Positions 42,731-52,012 of a stretch of 64,000 nt of DNA are shown here, one piece after another; within the stretch, counting starts at the first letter, position 1; each line of letters starts with the position of its first letter. The stretch comes from Maridesulfovibrio ferrireducens (GTDB taxonomy: Bacteria; Desulfobacterota; Desulfovibrionia; Desulfovibrionales; Desulfovibrionaceae), in contig NZ_JAEINN010000005.1 of the NCBI RefSeq assembly GCF_016342405.1, forward strand, positions 163,718-227,717. Direction: 5' to 3'. The translations under genes and the position numbers were made by a program. Below the pieces are notes generated by a model. That model was not told the DNA's origin, did no database searches, and was given only the letters and a program-made list of their open reading frames with translations.

Positions 42731-45322
42731 ATGAGTTTCTTTGATTGGCTTCCTTTCAGGAAAAAACAAGCCGAGAAAACACAAGAAGATCTGGCTGAAA
42801 TACGCCGGACGTTCGCAACCCGCTATGATCATTTCAGGTTGCTTATTCAGGCTAACTCCGAAACTCACGAATTGATGGCTGAGCTTGAAGAAGCTCTTCG
42901 TGGGTTTCAGCCTTACGGAATGCACTATGTGCGGGCTTTATGTACTCGCATTTCTACATCAATTTTTCAAATGATAAGACATCTTAATGAACTTGATCAG
43001 GGTTCATATGAAAAACTCTATGATCAGTTTTCTGTTATTCAGGATAAAATTTTACCCCACCTTGAATCCATACAACACAACGGAGAAGGAGAGCTTGTTC
43101 TTGCTCTTTCTGAGGTTGGGCGGGATCAGGCTGATTTGTGCGGGCCTAAGATGGCAACCCTAGGTGAAGCTGGAAATAAGCTCGGGCTTAAAATTCCAGC
43201 AGGTTTTGTTGTAACAACTGCTTCTTTTCGCAAATTTATGAAAAAAGAAGGGTTGGAGGAAGAGGTCGACCGGCTGATTCAAACTGCTGATGCTGATGAT
43301 AGTGAGGCTATGTTTCAGGTTTCATCAAAGATCATGCAACTGATTATTCAATCTGACCTGCCGGATGATGTCGCGACGACTATCTTGGAGGCATATGATT
43401 GTTTATGTGCCAGTCAAGGTGGAGAGGTGAAGGTTGCGGTCCGTTCAAGCGCATTAGGGGAAGATAGTGAAGGGGCCGCTTTTGCAGGTCAGTATCGTTC
43501 AATTTTAAATGTAGATCGCAGTTCTCTTATTTTAGCCTGTAAGGAGGTCATGGCTTCCAAATATTCTTTGCAGGCGATGGCTTACCGCATCAATCGGGGC
43601 ATCCGGGATGAGGATGTTGCAATGAGTGTCGGTTGTATAATGATGATTGATGCTGCCGCAGGCGGGGTTGCATATTCGCGGAGTCCTATGAATATCCGCG
43701 ATGAAAATATTTCTATTTATTCCGTGTGGGGATTGCCGAAGGCTGTTGTTGACGGTTCTGTGGAGGCTGACGAATTTATGGTCGGTCGAACGGTTCCCAT
43801 GCAGGTTATCGGTCACCATATAGCAGATAAAGAAGATAAATATGTCTGCGATACAGGAGAGGGCGTTTGCAGTGTTCAGCAACTTACCAGCCGGAGAAAT
43901 GAGCCTTCTTTAACTGATGAGCAAGCCGTAATTATTGCAGAACAAGCTGTTCGCATTGAGGAGCATTTCGGTCCTGCTCAAGATATTGAATGGGCAATTA
44001 CGAAAGAGAGTGATCTTTATATTTTGCAATGCAGACCCTTAATGCAGCTTGAAGATTATCCTGAAGGGGTGTTGCAAAGCAGTTCGGTGTCTATTCCTGT
44101 GCTTTCGGGCGGAAGAACTGCCAGCCCGGGGGTTGGAACCGGACCAATTTTTCATGTGCGTAAGGATGCAGATACTCTTCATTTTCCGGATGGCGGGGTT
44201 TTGGTTCTCAAGCAGGCTTTACCTAGTCGAGCGGCGCTTCTGAATCGGTGCAGTGCAGTGATAACTGAGCAGGGCGGTATTGCCGGACATTTAGCCAATG
44301 TATCCAGAGAATTCGGAGTACCGGCATTGTTTGGATTGAAAGGTGCTCTAACCAGTTTTGAAGAAGGACAAGTCGTAACTGTGGATGCGGATGGGCGTGC
44401 AATTTATGACGGCCGGATTAATGAGTTGCTTAAAGAAAAACCAAGACACCGTCTTATGCGTGGAAGTGCTGTTCAGGCTACACTTAGAAAAGCAGCAAGA
44501 CACATTGTGCGGTTGAATCTGACCGATCCTGATTCACCGAAATTCAAACCTTCACATTGTAAAACTTTGCATGACATTATGCGTTATTGCCATGAGATGG
44601 CTGTTCGCGAAATGTTCGAGTTCGGTACTAAAAAGGAATTTGTTCAGGCCGCATCCCGCCAGCTTATCTGCAATGTTCCGAAGCAATTCTGGGTTCTTAA
44701 TCTCGGTGATGGCATTGCTCCCGAAGGGAGAAAAAGACCGGATAGATGCGTTTTGCTGGAACATATAAATTCTGCTCCCATGCGCGCTTTATGGGAAGGT
44801 ATGCAGGCTGTCCCCTGGGAAGGGCCTCCGGCGGTGCATACCAAGGGATTGTTGTCTGTAATGTTTGAAGCAACGGTTAATCCTGATTTGAATACAACCA
44901 GCTCGTCTCGTTTTTCTCAGAAAAATTATTTCATGATTTCGGAGAGATATTGTTGTTTGCAATCACGTTTCGGTTTTCATTTTTGCGGAGTGGAAGCTTT
45001 GCTTGGCGACCGGGTAAGCGAGAATTATGCAAGTTTTCAATTCAAGGGCGGAGCCGCTAATCTGGAGCGTCGTATTCTGCGCGCAAAATTCGTCGGCGAA
45101 ATTCTCGATGAATTTGATTTCAGAGTAAGGATCAGGGAAGACAACTTGAATGCACGTCTTGAAGGTCTTGAACGTTTGAGCATGGAAAGACGTCTTAAAA
45201 TTTTAGGTTATCTCATTACTCACACACGGCAACTTGATATGATCATGACCAATAGTTTCGAAGTTGAAAAATATAAAAAGAAGTTTTTCGAAGATTTCAA
45301 GCTGTTTCCTGCTGTACAATAG
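42731..45322 (+). CDS. PEP synthase/PPDK-like protein with an unrecognised C-terminal domain
   Basis: An 863-residue protein. Residues 1-110 are helical and unassigned. About 120-440 is a PPDK_N-type ATP-grasp nucleotide domain (GNKLGLKIPAGFVVT, VAVRSSALGEDSEGAAFAGQ, DIEWAI...LQCRPL). About 450-560 is the swivelling phosphohistidine domain with TEQGGIAGHLANVSREF (H520). The usual C-terminal PEP/pyruvate TIM barrel is absent; residues 575-863 are unlike it and I do not recognise them. It may phosphorylate a different acceptor or a partner protein. ATG 42731 is used. The gene sits between a membrane protein and a receiver in the sigma-54 module. Confidence 0.86.
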   Translation: MSFFDWLPFRKKQAEKTQEDLAEIRRTFATRYDHFRLLIQANSETHELMAELEEALRGFQPYGMHYVRALCTRISTSIFQMIRHLNELDQGSYEKLYDQFSVIQDKILPHLESIQHNGEGELVLALSEVGRDQADLCGPKMATLGEAGNKLGLKIPAGFVVTTASFRKFMKKEGLEEEVDRLIQTADADDSEAMFQVSSKIMQLIIQSDLPDDVATTILEAYDCLCASQGGEVKVAVRSSALGEDSEGAAFAGQYRSILNVDRSSLILACKEVMASKYSLQAMAYRINRGIRDEDVAMSVGCIMMIDAAAGGVAYSRSPMNIRDENISIYSVWGLPKAVVDGSVEADEFMVGRTVPMQVIGHHIADKEDKYVCDTGEGVCSVQQLTSRRNEPSLTDEQAVIIAEQAVRIEEHFGPAQDIEWAITKESDLYILQCRPLMQLEDYPEGVLQSSSVSIPVLSGGRTASPGVGTGPIFHVRKDADTLHFPDGGVLVLKQALPSRAALLNRCSAVITEQGGIAGHLANVSREFGVPALFGLKGALTSFEEGQVVTVDADGRAIYDGRINELLKEKPRHRLMRGSAVQATLRKAARHIVRLNLTDPDSPKFKPSHCKTLHDIMRYCHEMAVREMFEFGTKKEFVQAASRQLICNVPKQFWVLNLGDGIAPEGRKRPDRCVLLEHINSAPMRALWEGMQAVPWEGPPAVHTKGLLSVMFEATVNPDLNTTSSSRFSQKNYFMISERYCCLQSRFGFHFCGVEALLGDRVSENYASFQFKGGAANLERRILRAKFVGEILDEFDFRVRIREDNLNARLEGLERLSMERRLKILGYLITHTRQLDMIMTNSFEVEKYKKKFFEDFKLFPAVQ

Positions 45323-45360
45323 AATTACGACTAAACTTGTTATACTGAGAGGTTAAGAAA

Positions 45361-45780
45361 ATGTCCGTGAATGTACTTCTGGCCGATGATGAAAAAGGGT
45401 TTGTCGATGCTTTAGACCGGCGTCTGACAAAACGCGGTTATACTGTGCAACAGGTTAACAGCGGCAAAGCGGCTGTCAATATTCTTGCAGATGATTCGAG
45501 TGTAGATGTGGTTGTGCTTGATGTTCGGATGCCGGAACCTAACGGGCTGGACACTCTCCATCTTATTAAAACTAAGTATCCTGCTGTGGAGGTTATAATG
45601 CTGAGTGCTCATGGAACGCCTCTATGTACGATGGAAAGTATTCGTTGGGGGGCATTTAAATTTCTGACCAAACCTGTCGAGTTGGATGAGCTGGTTAAAA
45701 CTATTGATGAAGCCGCTAAAGTAGGGCGTTTTCATCGCCAGAAGATTAACGCTAAAGAATTGCAGATGGATCAGGCCTAA
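45361..45780 (+). CDS. Stand-alone response regulator receiver protein 4
   Basis: A 139-residue receiver with D9/D10, acceptor D54 (VVLDVRMPE), Ser at the switch position (MLSAHG) and Lys (TKPVE). The sequence is clearly related to receivers 1 and 3, suggesting duplication. It is followed 11 bases later by the SulP gene, and the AGGAGAA ribosome site of that gene lies just after its stop. A direct role in controlling the transporter is plausible but not shown. Confidence 0.93.
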   Translation: MSVNVLLADDEKGFVDALDRRLTKRGYTVQQVNSGKAAVNILADDSSVDVVVLDVRMPEPNGLDTLHLIKTKYPAVEVIMLSAHGTPLCTMESIRWGAFKFLTKPVELDELVKTIDEAAKVGRFHRQKINAKELQMDQA

Positions 45781-45791
45781 GGAGAAATGTC

Positions 45792-47438
45792 ATGAAAGGT
45801 GGCTTTAAGCCTACCGCTTTGCGGGGTGATGTTTTCGGAGGTCTGACTGCGGGTATTATAGCTTTACCTCTTGCTTTGGCTTTTGGTGTGGCAAGCGGCG
45901 CAGGAGCTGCCGCCGGTCTTTATGGCGCAATTATTCTTGGATTTTTTGCAACGATATTAGGTGGTACTCCTACTCAGGTTTCAGGGCCGACAGGCCCGAT
46001 GACCGTGGTTACTGCTACAGCTGTAGCTGCTTATTCCGGGGATTTTCAATCTGTCTGTATGGTCATTGTTCTGGCGGGAGTCATTCAGATTCTTTTCGGC
46101 GTGTTCCATTTGGGAGGATTTGTCCGGTTTATCCCTTATCCGGTTATATCCGGTTTTATGACAGGCATCGGCATAATCATTATTTTGCTTCAAATTGAGC
46201 CTGTTCTGGGCTGTGCAGGGGCTGGTTCTCCGTTAATGGCTATCGCTCAAATGCCGGAAGCTGTGGCGAATGTGTCTCTTCCAAGTCTTTCTCTGGCTGT
46301 TGCAACCATGATCATTGTGTTTATGATTCCTCCACGCATAACGAGGGTTGTTCCGTCTCCTCTCATTGCTCTGGTGGGCATGACTGCTGTTGCATGGATT
46401 TTTCATATGCCTGTGCCTACCATCGGAGAAATACCTTCGGGGTTGCCTGAATTTAATTTACCATCCATCAATTTATCACAATGGAGCAGTATCGCCGGAA
46501 CAGCTTTTGCTCTGGCTTTGCTGGGAACAATCGACTCATTGCTGACTTCTATAGTGGCTGACTCCGTAACCAAGGATCATCACGATTCAAACAGAGAGCT
46601 TATCGGGCAAGGTGTTGGTAATGCTTTGTGTGGATTTATGGGAGGTCTTCCCGGCGCAGGGGCAACCATGCGTACTGTAGTCAACATCAAGGCTGGAGGC
46701 CGGACCAGATTGTCCGGTGTGATTCATTCAATGGTGCTTTTGGTGATACTTTTAGGTGCGGGCCCGTTGGCTGCACATATTCCGCTTGCTGTGCTGGCGG
46801 GTATTTTAGTCAAAGTCGGTGTCGATATTCTTGACTATAGACTGCTCCGTCTCGTTCGTAAAATTCCGCGCGAGGATTTAATGGTGATGGTTACAGTCTT
46901 CGGAGTTACGGTTTTCGTAGACTTGATTGTTGCGGTGGCTCTCGGAGTAACACTCGCGGCGATTATGACTACGTGGCGTATAGCCAGCCAGACCCGCATA
47001 AGTATTCTGGGTGCGGGAAAGTGCAAGGATAAGTCTTTTTCTGATCGTGAGATTCAGGAAGGCAGTAATTTCCGTATCCGTGTAGTTACCATAAATGGTC
47101 CTTTCTTTTTCGGCACAACTTCTCAGATGACGGATAAAGTAGAACGCTTGCTTGGTACGCGCATTGTTGTTGTGGACTGTATGGAAGTTCCCTTTATTGA
47201 TATATCAGCAGTTTTTGCGTTAAGCGAAATGGTTGAAAAACTTCGCGACGTAAATATCCGGGTTGTTCTTGCACTTGGGGACGGCATGTATCAGCGCATG
47301 AAAGAACTTGGACTCATCAAAATTGTAGGCGAAGAGAACATTTTTAAAAGTCATGGCAGTGCCTTGCAAATGGCGCAGATGCTTTTAGATGAAGAAGATG
47401 AGACCGGACATTTTTTTTCTCACTCAGCTCCCTGTTAG
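45792..47438 (+). CDS. SulP family anion permease with STAS domain
   Basis: A 548-residue permease with about 11-14 membrane segments and a C-terminal STAS domain (about 415-540; VVVDCMEVPFIDISAVFAL is the NTP/anti-sigma-antagonist-like strand-loop, with the Asp-Ile-Ser motif kept). The signature GLTAGIIALPLALAFGVASG is at the N-terminus and GGLPGAGATMRTVVNIKAGG in the middle. SulP proteins take up sulfate, bicarbonate or other anions. In a sulfate reducer, sulfate is the natural guess, but bicarbonate or dicarboxylate are possible. It is the last gene of the module; its end overlaps the convergent flavoprotein gene by 15 bases. Confidence 0.93.
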   Translation: MKGGFKPTALRGDVFGGLTAGIIALPLALAFGVASGAGAAAGLYGAIILGFFATILGGTPTQVSGPTGPMTVVTATAVAAYSGDFQSVCMVIVLAGVIQILFGVFHLGGFVRFIPYPVISGFMTGIGIIIILLQIEPVLGCAGAGSPLMAIAQMPEAVANVSLPSLSLAVATMIIVFMIPPRITRVVPSPLIALVGMTAVAWIFHMPVPTIGEIPSGLPEFNLPSINLSQWSSIAGTAFALALLGTIDSLLTSIVADSVTKDHHDSNRELIGQGVGNALCGFMGGLPGAGATMRTVVNIKAGGRTRLSGVIHSMVLLVILLGAGPLAAHIPLAVLAGILVKVGVDILDYRLLRLVRKIPREDLMVMVTVFGVTVFVDLIVAVALGVTLAAIMTTWRIASQTRISILGAGKCKDKSFSDREIQEGSNFRIRVVTINGPFFFGTTSQMTDKVERLLGTRIVVVDCMEVPFIDISAVFALSEMVEKLRDVNIRVVLALGDGMYQRMKELGLIKIVGEENIFKSHGSALQMAQMLLDEEDETGHFFSHSAPC

Positions 47439-48980
47439 TGAGTTAACTATTGCCTGAGCGCATTTTTCCCCGTCCATGGCTGCGGAAATAATTCCGCCGG
47501 CGTACCCCGCCCCTTCGCCGCATGGAAAGAATCCTTTAACCTTGACATGTTCAAAGGTTTCACGGTCACGGGGAATGCGCACAGGTGAGCTGGTGCGTGA
47601 TTCCACTGCCAGCACTTTGGCCTCATTTGAATCAAATCCTTTGAACTTACGGCCAAGTTCCGGCAGAGCCATGCGTAAACTTTCGGAAACTACAAAAGGC
47701 AGTAGTTCGTGAACAGGAGCGCTGTATATTCCGGGAATATAAGATGTCTTCGGAAGTTTTGAAGATATGCGTCCCGCAACAAAATCTCCGACGCGCTGAG
47801 CTGGAGCTTTCTGCGTCAGGCCGTCACCTGCTGCGAACATTGTTCTTTCGACTGAAGCCTGAAAATCAAGTGCTGCGAGTGGATCGTTACCTTTGCCTAC
47901 ATCTTCCAGTCTGATTTCAGCAACGAGTCCGGCATTGGCGAAAGGTGCGTTTCTGGCGGCGAGGCTCATACCGTTGAGCACAAGTTCGCCCGGAGCGGTG
48001 GATGCTGGAACAATGTATCCGCCGGGACACATGCAGAAGGAGAATACTCCGCGCCCTTCAACCTGTGTTGCAATCCGGTAGCTGGCGGCAGGAAGATTTT
48101 CATGTCGCGGGGACTGATGGTAGAAAATTTTATCGATGATAGGCTGTGGATGCTCGATGCGGACCCCAAGGGCGAAGGGTTTTGCTTCGACTTTTATTTT
48201 GCGTGCGACAAGAGCATGGAAAATATCTCTGGCAGAATGTCCGGTTGCCAGCAGGACCGCATCGGCGGAAATGGTTTCCGAACCGTTAATGCGGACACCC
48301 GTCATGCGGTTCCCGTCTAGAATAAAGTCATCCACGTGAGCATCAAAACGGATTTCTCCGCCGCAAGCAGTGATGTCGTCACGCATTTTGCTGACGATTT
48401 TTGGTAAAACGTTGGACCCTAGATGCGGATGTGCATCAATTCGGATATCCGATGGTGCTCCGTTGGCGATAAATAGGTCAAGAATTCTGCCGACATTGCC
48501 GCGTTTGGTAGCGCGGGTGTAAAGCTTTCCGTCGGAATATGTTCCGGCTCCGCCTTCGCCGAAACAATAGTTGGAATTCGGATTAATCAATCCTTCAGTA
48601 TATATTTTTTTGAGATCTTTGCGCCGTGCATTTACGTCTTTACCACGCTCAAGCACTATCGGGAGAATCCCGTTTTCGAGAAGCGTCAGGGCCGCGAAAT
48701 ATCCTGCTGGACCTGCTCCAACTATAATAACCCGTTTGTCTCCAAGGGGAGCAGGTTGAAAAACAGATCCCTGCGGCTCTACTGATTCCGGATCGCCAAT
48801 CGCAACTTGAAGCACATAGAGCGGTCTTTTGGACCGTGCGTCTATCGACCTGCGAACAACGCGAGTGGAAATATTCTGATCATCGGGAAGTTCCGCCTTT
48901 TTTAGTGCGGCTTCGCGGATTGCATTTGCAGTATTGATTTTATCCGGGGTGACTTTTATTTCTACAAGAACTGGCTTCAT
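47424..48980 (-). CDS. FAD-dependent dehydrogenase, COG2509 type
   Basis: A 518-residue flavoprotein with a small N-terminal alpha/beta domain (about 1-80), a Rossmann FAD loop (IIVGAGPAGYFAAL near residue 85), the YCFGEGGAGTYSDGKLYT segment characteristic of this uncharacterised group, and a C-terminal FPCGEGAGYAGGI FAD-contact motif near 480. The substrate and electron acceptor are unknown; no haem, Fe-S cysteine cluster or membrane segment is seen. It starts 38 bases downstream of ubiD and is probably co-transcribed with it. Its last 15 bases overlap the convergent SulP gene. Confidence 0.88.
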   Translation of the reverse strand: MKPVLVEIKVTPDKINTANAIREAALKKAELPDDQNISTRVVRRSIDARSKRPLYVLQVAIGDPESVEPQGSVFQPAPLGDKRVIIVGAGPAGYFAALTLLENGILPIVLERGKDVNARRKDLKKIYTEGLINPNSNYCFGEGGAGTYSDGKLYTRATKRGNVGRILDLFIANGAPSDIRIDAHPHLGSNVLPKIVSKMRDDITACGGEIRFDAHVDDFILDGNRMTGVRINGSETISADAVLLATGHSARDIFHALVARKIKVEAKPFALGVRIEHPQPIIDKIFYHQSPRHENLPAASYRIATQVEGRGVFSFCMCPGGYIVPASTAPGELVLNGMSLAARNAPFANAGLVAEIRLEDVGKGNDPLAALDFQASVERTMFAAGDGLTQKAPAQRVGDFVAGRISSKLPKTSYIPGIYSAPVHELLPFVVSESLRMALPELGRKFKGFDSNEAKVLAVESRTSSPVRIPRDRETFEHVKVKGFFPCGEGAGYAGGIISAAMDGEKCAQAIVNSLTGS

Positions 48981-49018
48981 GGTAATCTCACTTATATATA
49001 GCTTAATAACAGGTTGTC

Positions 49019-50863
49019 TTAAATAATTCCGTGTAGCGGCCCCCCGGCAGCTCCAAGTGCGTCAACCCGTTTTTCGATTTCGGGGTCTGGTTCGAGAGCA
49101 GGTGCATGATATGTTTTTAGTCTGGCATCAATGATAATTGCTGTTTCTGCGCCCCAGTGCTTGGCGTGGGTGAATGCATTTACTCCGTACATATCTGTTG
49201 CCGGATCGGAGCGGGTGAAAGTCACCCATAAAAAGTTGTCCCAATCTTTGGCCGTGAAATTTGCATCGTCCGCAACTACTATCATTGGGAACCCTTCGAT
49301 GCCCTTGGTTGTTTTTAACGATTCGCCCAGTCTATCCAGTTGCGAATCCTGTTGATCGCGTTTCATCTGGTGTCTGGTCCCTTTAATGATGAGGATGCCC
49401 GGTGCGAATATCTGCGCGTCGCTAAATCCATCAGGCAGGTTGATATTTGCTGGCAGTTCTGTGGAAAGTGTGCGTTTTTTTGAACCTGCGGCGGCAAATA
49501 CCAGCTTGGAACCTTGGTTCAGGCTGATGCCGGAATAGTCCAGTGTATCAATGGTTGTTCTGGTGATGAAATGAAGATCGCGGGTTAGATCGGCACGCTC
49601 CAGCATGTGACGGAAGAAGGCCGGTATGTCGTGACAGGATTCATCTGAACGCATGTCTTCTTTAGCCGCAATGAATATATATTTTGAAAGTGAGGTCTGT
49701 GTGTTGCCCAGCAATGACATTGCGTTAGTGAGCAGTTCCTGCGGCTGTCTTTCTTCGGCATACGGAACATAACGTTCGCTGCCTACAGCTAGAAGCAGGG
49801 GATGTACTCCCGCCGCGTCTACCGCATGAACTTCGTGGACTCCTGAAAATACGGACGGAACGAGATCCGCTGTCAGTTCGTGTATGAATTCACCGAACAT
49901 GGTGTCTTCCTGAGGAGGGCGGCCTACTGTTGTAAACGGCCAGATTGCATCGTTGCGGTGGTATACTTTATCTACTTTCAGGACTGGAAAATTGTGGGCA
50001 AGGCTATAGTAGCCGAGATGATCGCCGAATGGCCCTTCTGGTTTTCCTGATCCGTTGACAATGGAACCGCTGATGCAGAAATCCGCTTCGGCAGGAATGG
50101 GCAGATATCCTTGACGGGTAACCATGGGAATGCGGTGTCCGCCGATTGCTCCGGCAAAGAATATTTCAGCCAGTCCTTCGGGCAGAGGCATGACAGCACC
50201 CATAGTCATTGCAGGTGCTCCGCCGACAAATATGTTCACTTTGAGCGGGGCGTTATTCTTGATTGCCTGTGCGTGATGATGTCCGATTCCTCTATGAATC
50301 TGGTAGTGCAATCCTACTTCTTCGTTAGGAATAAAGTCGTTGCCGGAGAGCTGTACCCGATACATGCCGATGTTGGAACCGCCGTAGCCCGGGGCTTCAG
50401 GGCTTTCAGAATAAACTTGCGGCAGGGTCACATATCCGCCGCCGTCCATGGGCCATGATACCAGTTGCGGCAGTTTGGAAACCGTGGTTTCGTTTTGCAT
50501 GATCGGACCGGTGGAAACTTTTTTGGGCATGGTATGCCACGCTGTTTTGGGGGCACCAAGATATTTCCACGGTTTTTTGAGTGCTTCCATGGGGCTGAGT
50601 TTAAGTTTCATCAGCTTTTCGACCATTTCAATGGTATCACGGAAGATGAAATTCATTCTGTCTTTGGTGCCGTAAATATTTGCAGCCATGGGAAACTGAC
50701 ATCCCTTCACATTTGTGAAGAGTAAGGCTGGACCTCCGGCCTGAAATACCCTGCGCTGGATTGCTCCTACTTCGATGTTTGCATCGACAACCTGATCTAT
50801 GCGCAACAGTTCGCCGCGTGTATCAAGTGCATTGAGGCATTCCCGTGTATTTTTATATCCCAT
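49019..50863 (-). CDS. UbiD-family prenylated-FMN decarboxylase (possibly menaquinone biosynthesis)
   Basis: A 614-residue UbiD-fold protein. UbiD enzymes are prFMN-dependent (de)carboxylases for aromatic or unsaturated acids. The catalytic motif PEGPFGDHLGYYS, holding the Glu of the E-R-E network, is near residue 285; IHRGIGHHHAQA and MTMGAVMPLPEG also fit. A length above 600 with a long C-terminal region resembles UbiD-like proteins linked to the futalosine menaquinone route, but a catabolic role cannot be excluded. UbiX, which makes prFMN, is encoded at 60083 on the other strand. Its leader carries hairpins. Confidence 0.9.
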   Translation of the reverse strand: MGYKNTRECLNALDTRGELLRIDQVVDANIEVGAIQRRVFQAGGPALLFTNVKGCQFPMAANIYGTKDRMNFIFRDTIEMVEKLMKLKLSPMEALKKPWKYLGAPKTAWHTMPKKVSTGPIMQNETTVSKLPQLVSWPMDGGGYVTLPQVYSESPEAPGYGGSNIGMYRVQLSGNDFIPNEEVGLHYQIHRGIGHHHAQAIKNNAPLKVNIFVGGAPAMTMGAVMPLPEGLAEIFFAGAIGGHRIPMVTRQGYLPIPAEADFCISGSIVNGSGKPEGPFGDHLGYYSLAHNFPVLKVDKVYHRNDAIWPFTTVGRPPQEDTMFGEFIHELTADLVPSVFSGVHEVHAVDAAGVHPLLLAVGSERYVPYAEERQPQELLTNAMSLLGNTQTSLSKYIFIAAKEDMRSDESCHDIPAFFRHMLERADLTRDLHFITRTTIDTLDYSGISLNQGSKLVFAAAGSKKRTLSTELPANINLPDGFSDAQIFAPGILIIKGTRHQMKRDQQDSQLDRLGESLKTTKGIEGFPMIVVADDANFTAKDWDNFLWVTFTRSDPATDMYGVNAFTHAKHWGAETAIIIDARLKTYHAPALEPDPEIEKRVDALGAAGGPLHGII

Positions 50864-50890
50864 GTGTAGTTCCCTTATTTATATGAAAAA

Positions 50891-50910
50891 AAGCGGGATT
50901 AACCCGCTTC
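50891..50910 (-). terminator. Hairpin with T-run just upstream of ubiD, possible attenuator
   Basis: AAGCGGG / CCCGCTT stem with a 5-base loop, followed on the minus strand by TTTTTTT. It lies only about 28 bases before the ubiD start, so it ends an upstream transcript or attenuates ubiD. Confidence 0.6.
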
Positions 50911-51049
50911 ATGCTTATCTTTCGTACAACCTGTTTACAGGTGTCCGTTTTGCATAGTTAACTGTTTTGATGTTTTACCAGCGGAGAGAAAGTTTTGCTA
51001 AAAAAAATGCGTATGAATTCCTTGTATTCAAATGAATAGTAGTGGTCAA

Positions 51050-51076
51050 GAGCCTGCGGTTGCCGCAGGCTCTTGG
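51050..51076. repeat. Perfect 12-bp hairpin after the PH-domain gene
   Basis: AAGAGCCTGCGG - TTG - CCGCAGGCTCTT, a strong GC-rich hairpin with a short loop, lying 20 bases after the PH-domain stop on the minus strand. No T run follows, so termination is uncertain. Confidence 0.65.
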
Positions 51077-51094
51077 AACCTTAAAAAGGAAAGG

Positions 51095-51472
51095 CTAGGG
51101 AAGTATTTTATTTGCTAATAATTTTTGAATCCCTACAACATCACTGCCTTTTTTGAGTTCTTTTTTAATAGGATCGTGCCTGCCGGAAACCCAGAGAGTC
51201 AGTTCTGAATCCATGTCAAAATGGCCAGCTGTTTCAACTGAGAACGAGCTTATAGATTTGTATAGGATAGAGAGATATTCAGTTTTCTTTCCTGTAATTC
51301 CTTGTTTATCTATAAGAATAAGGCGTCCGTTGGTGAAAATATACATATCACGAACAACTTTGAAAGCTCGTTCTACATTTTCATTATCACCAAGAATCGG
51401 CGAAAGTTCTTCTTCGACATCTGAAACTTCTACTTCAGTAGCATTTCCTAAGAGTCCATCTAATATTCCCAT
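51095..51472 (-). CDS. Small bacterial PH-domain protein
   Basis: A 125-residue protein with a bacterial pleckstrin-homology fold of the YvbH/bPH type. Strands around NVERAFKVVRDMYIFTNGRLILIDKQG and GKKTEYLSILYKSISSFSVETAG are the family pattern. There is no signal peptide or membrane helix. The function of these proteins is largely unknown; some bind membranes or stress partners. It stands alone, with a gene-free stretch upstream and hairpins downstream, and may share a transcript with ubiD. Confidence 0.82.
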   Translation of the reverse strand: MGILDGLLGNATEVEVSDVEEELSPILGDNENVERAFKVVRDMYIFTNGRLILIDKQGITGKKTEYLSILYKSISSFSVETAGHFDMDSELTLWVSGRHDPIKKELKKGSDVVGIQKLLANKILP

Positions 51473-52012
51473 AATATCTCCCGTGGTTGTTATTATGTTA
51501 TTTAAGTATACTTCGGGCTACACGATAAAACATTGATTTGTCATTAGCGTCGTAGCTCATAATTGTTTGACCTATGATCTCCGATATACAAAGACGGTTT
51601 TACTTTTACTGTCTGTGTTGTATATAAATACATGGTCGCGCCATCTTTAGCATGTTTTCAGATGTCGTCCACATAGTTGGGTAATCCTAATAATCAATTT
51701 TGCTATATTTAAATAAATACTATCTATTATATAACATCAATCAGTTGTGTTGGTTGACATTTGTACCAAATTGCGTTACGACATCTTGAATGAAATGTTG
51801 TGTTTATATTTATTAGCAACTCTTTTTTGAGTAATATCCGGATGGTTTGGATTGGGAAAAAAGTGTCGAGCTATGTATAGTCACAATATTTTTTTGCCGT
51901 TGCAGGGATGTTTGCAATGTGAATTAAGTTTGATTGCCGAAATGGTGGACGTTTAGCTGTCGCCTGCAATCGTAATAATGATAATGATAAGTGAAATATG
52001 AATGGAGCAGAT
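51473..52012. other. Gene-free stretch between the PH-domain gene and the IclR gene
   Basis: No coding frame is supported in these 540 bases. The iclR promoter should lie here: TTGACA at 51754-51759 is a candidate -35 box, but no good -10 follows at the right distance. The region is AT-rich and without obvious repeats. Confidence 0.45.
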
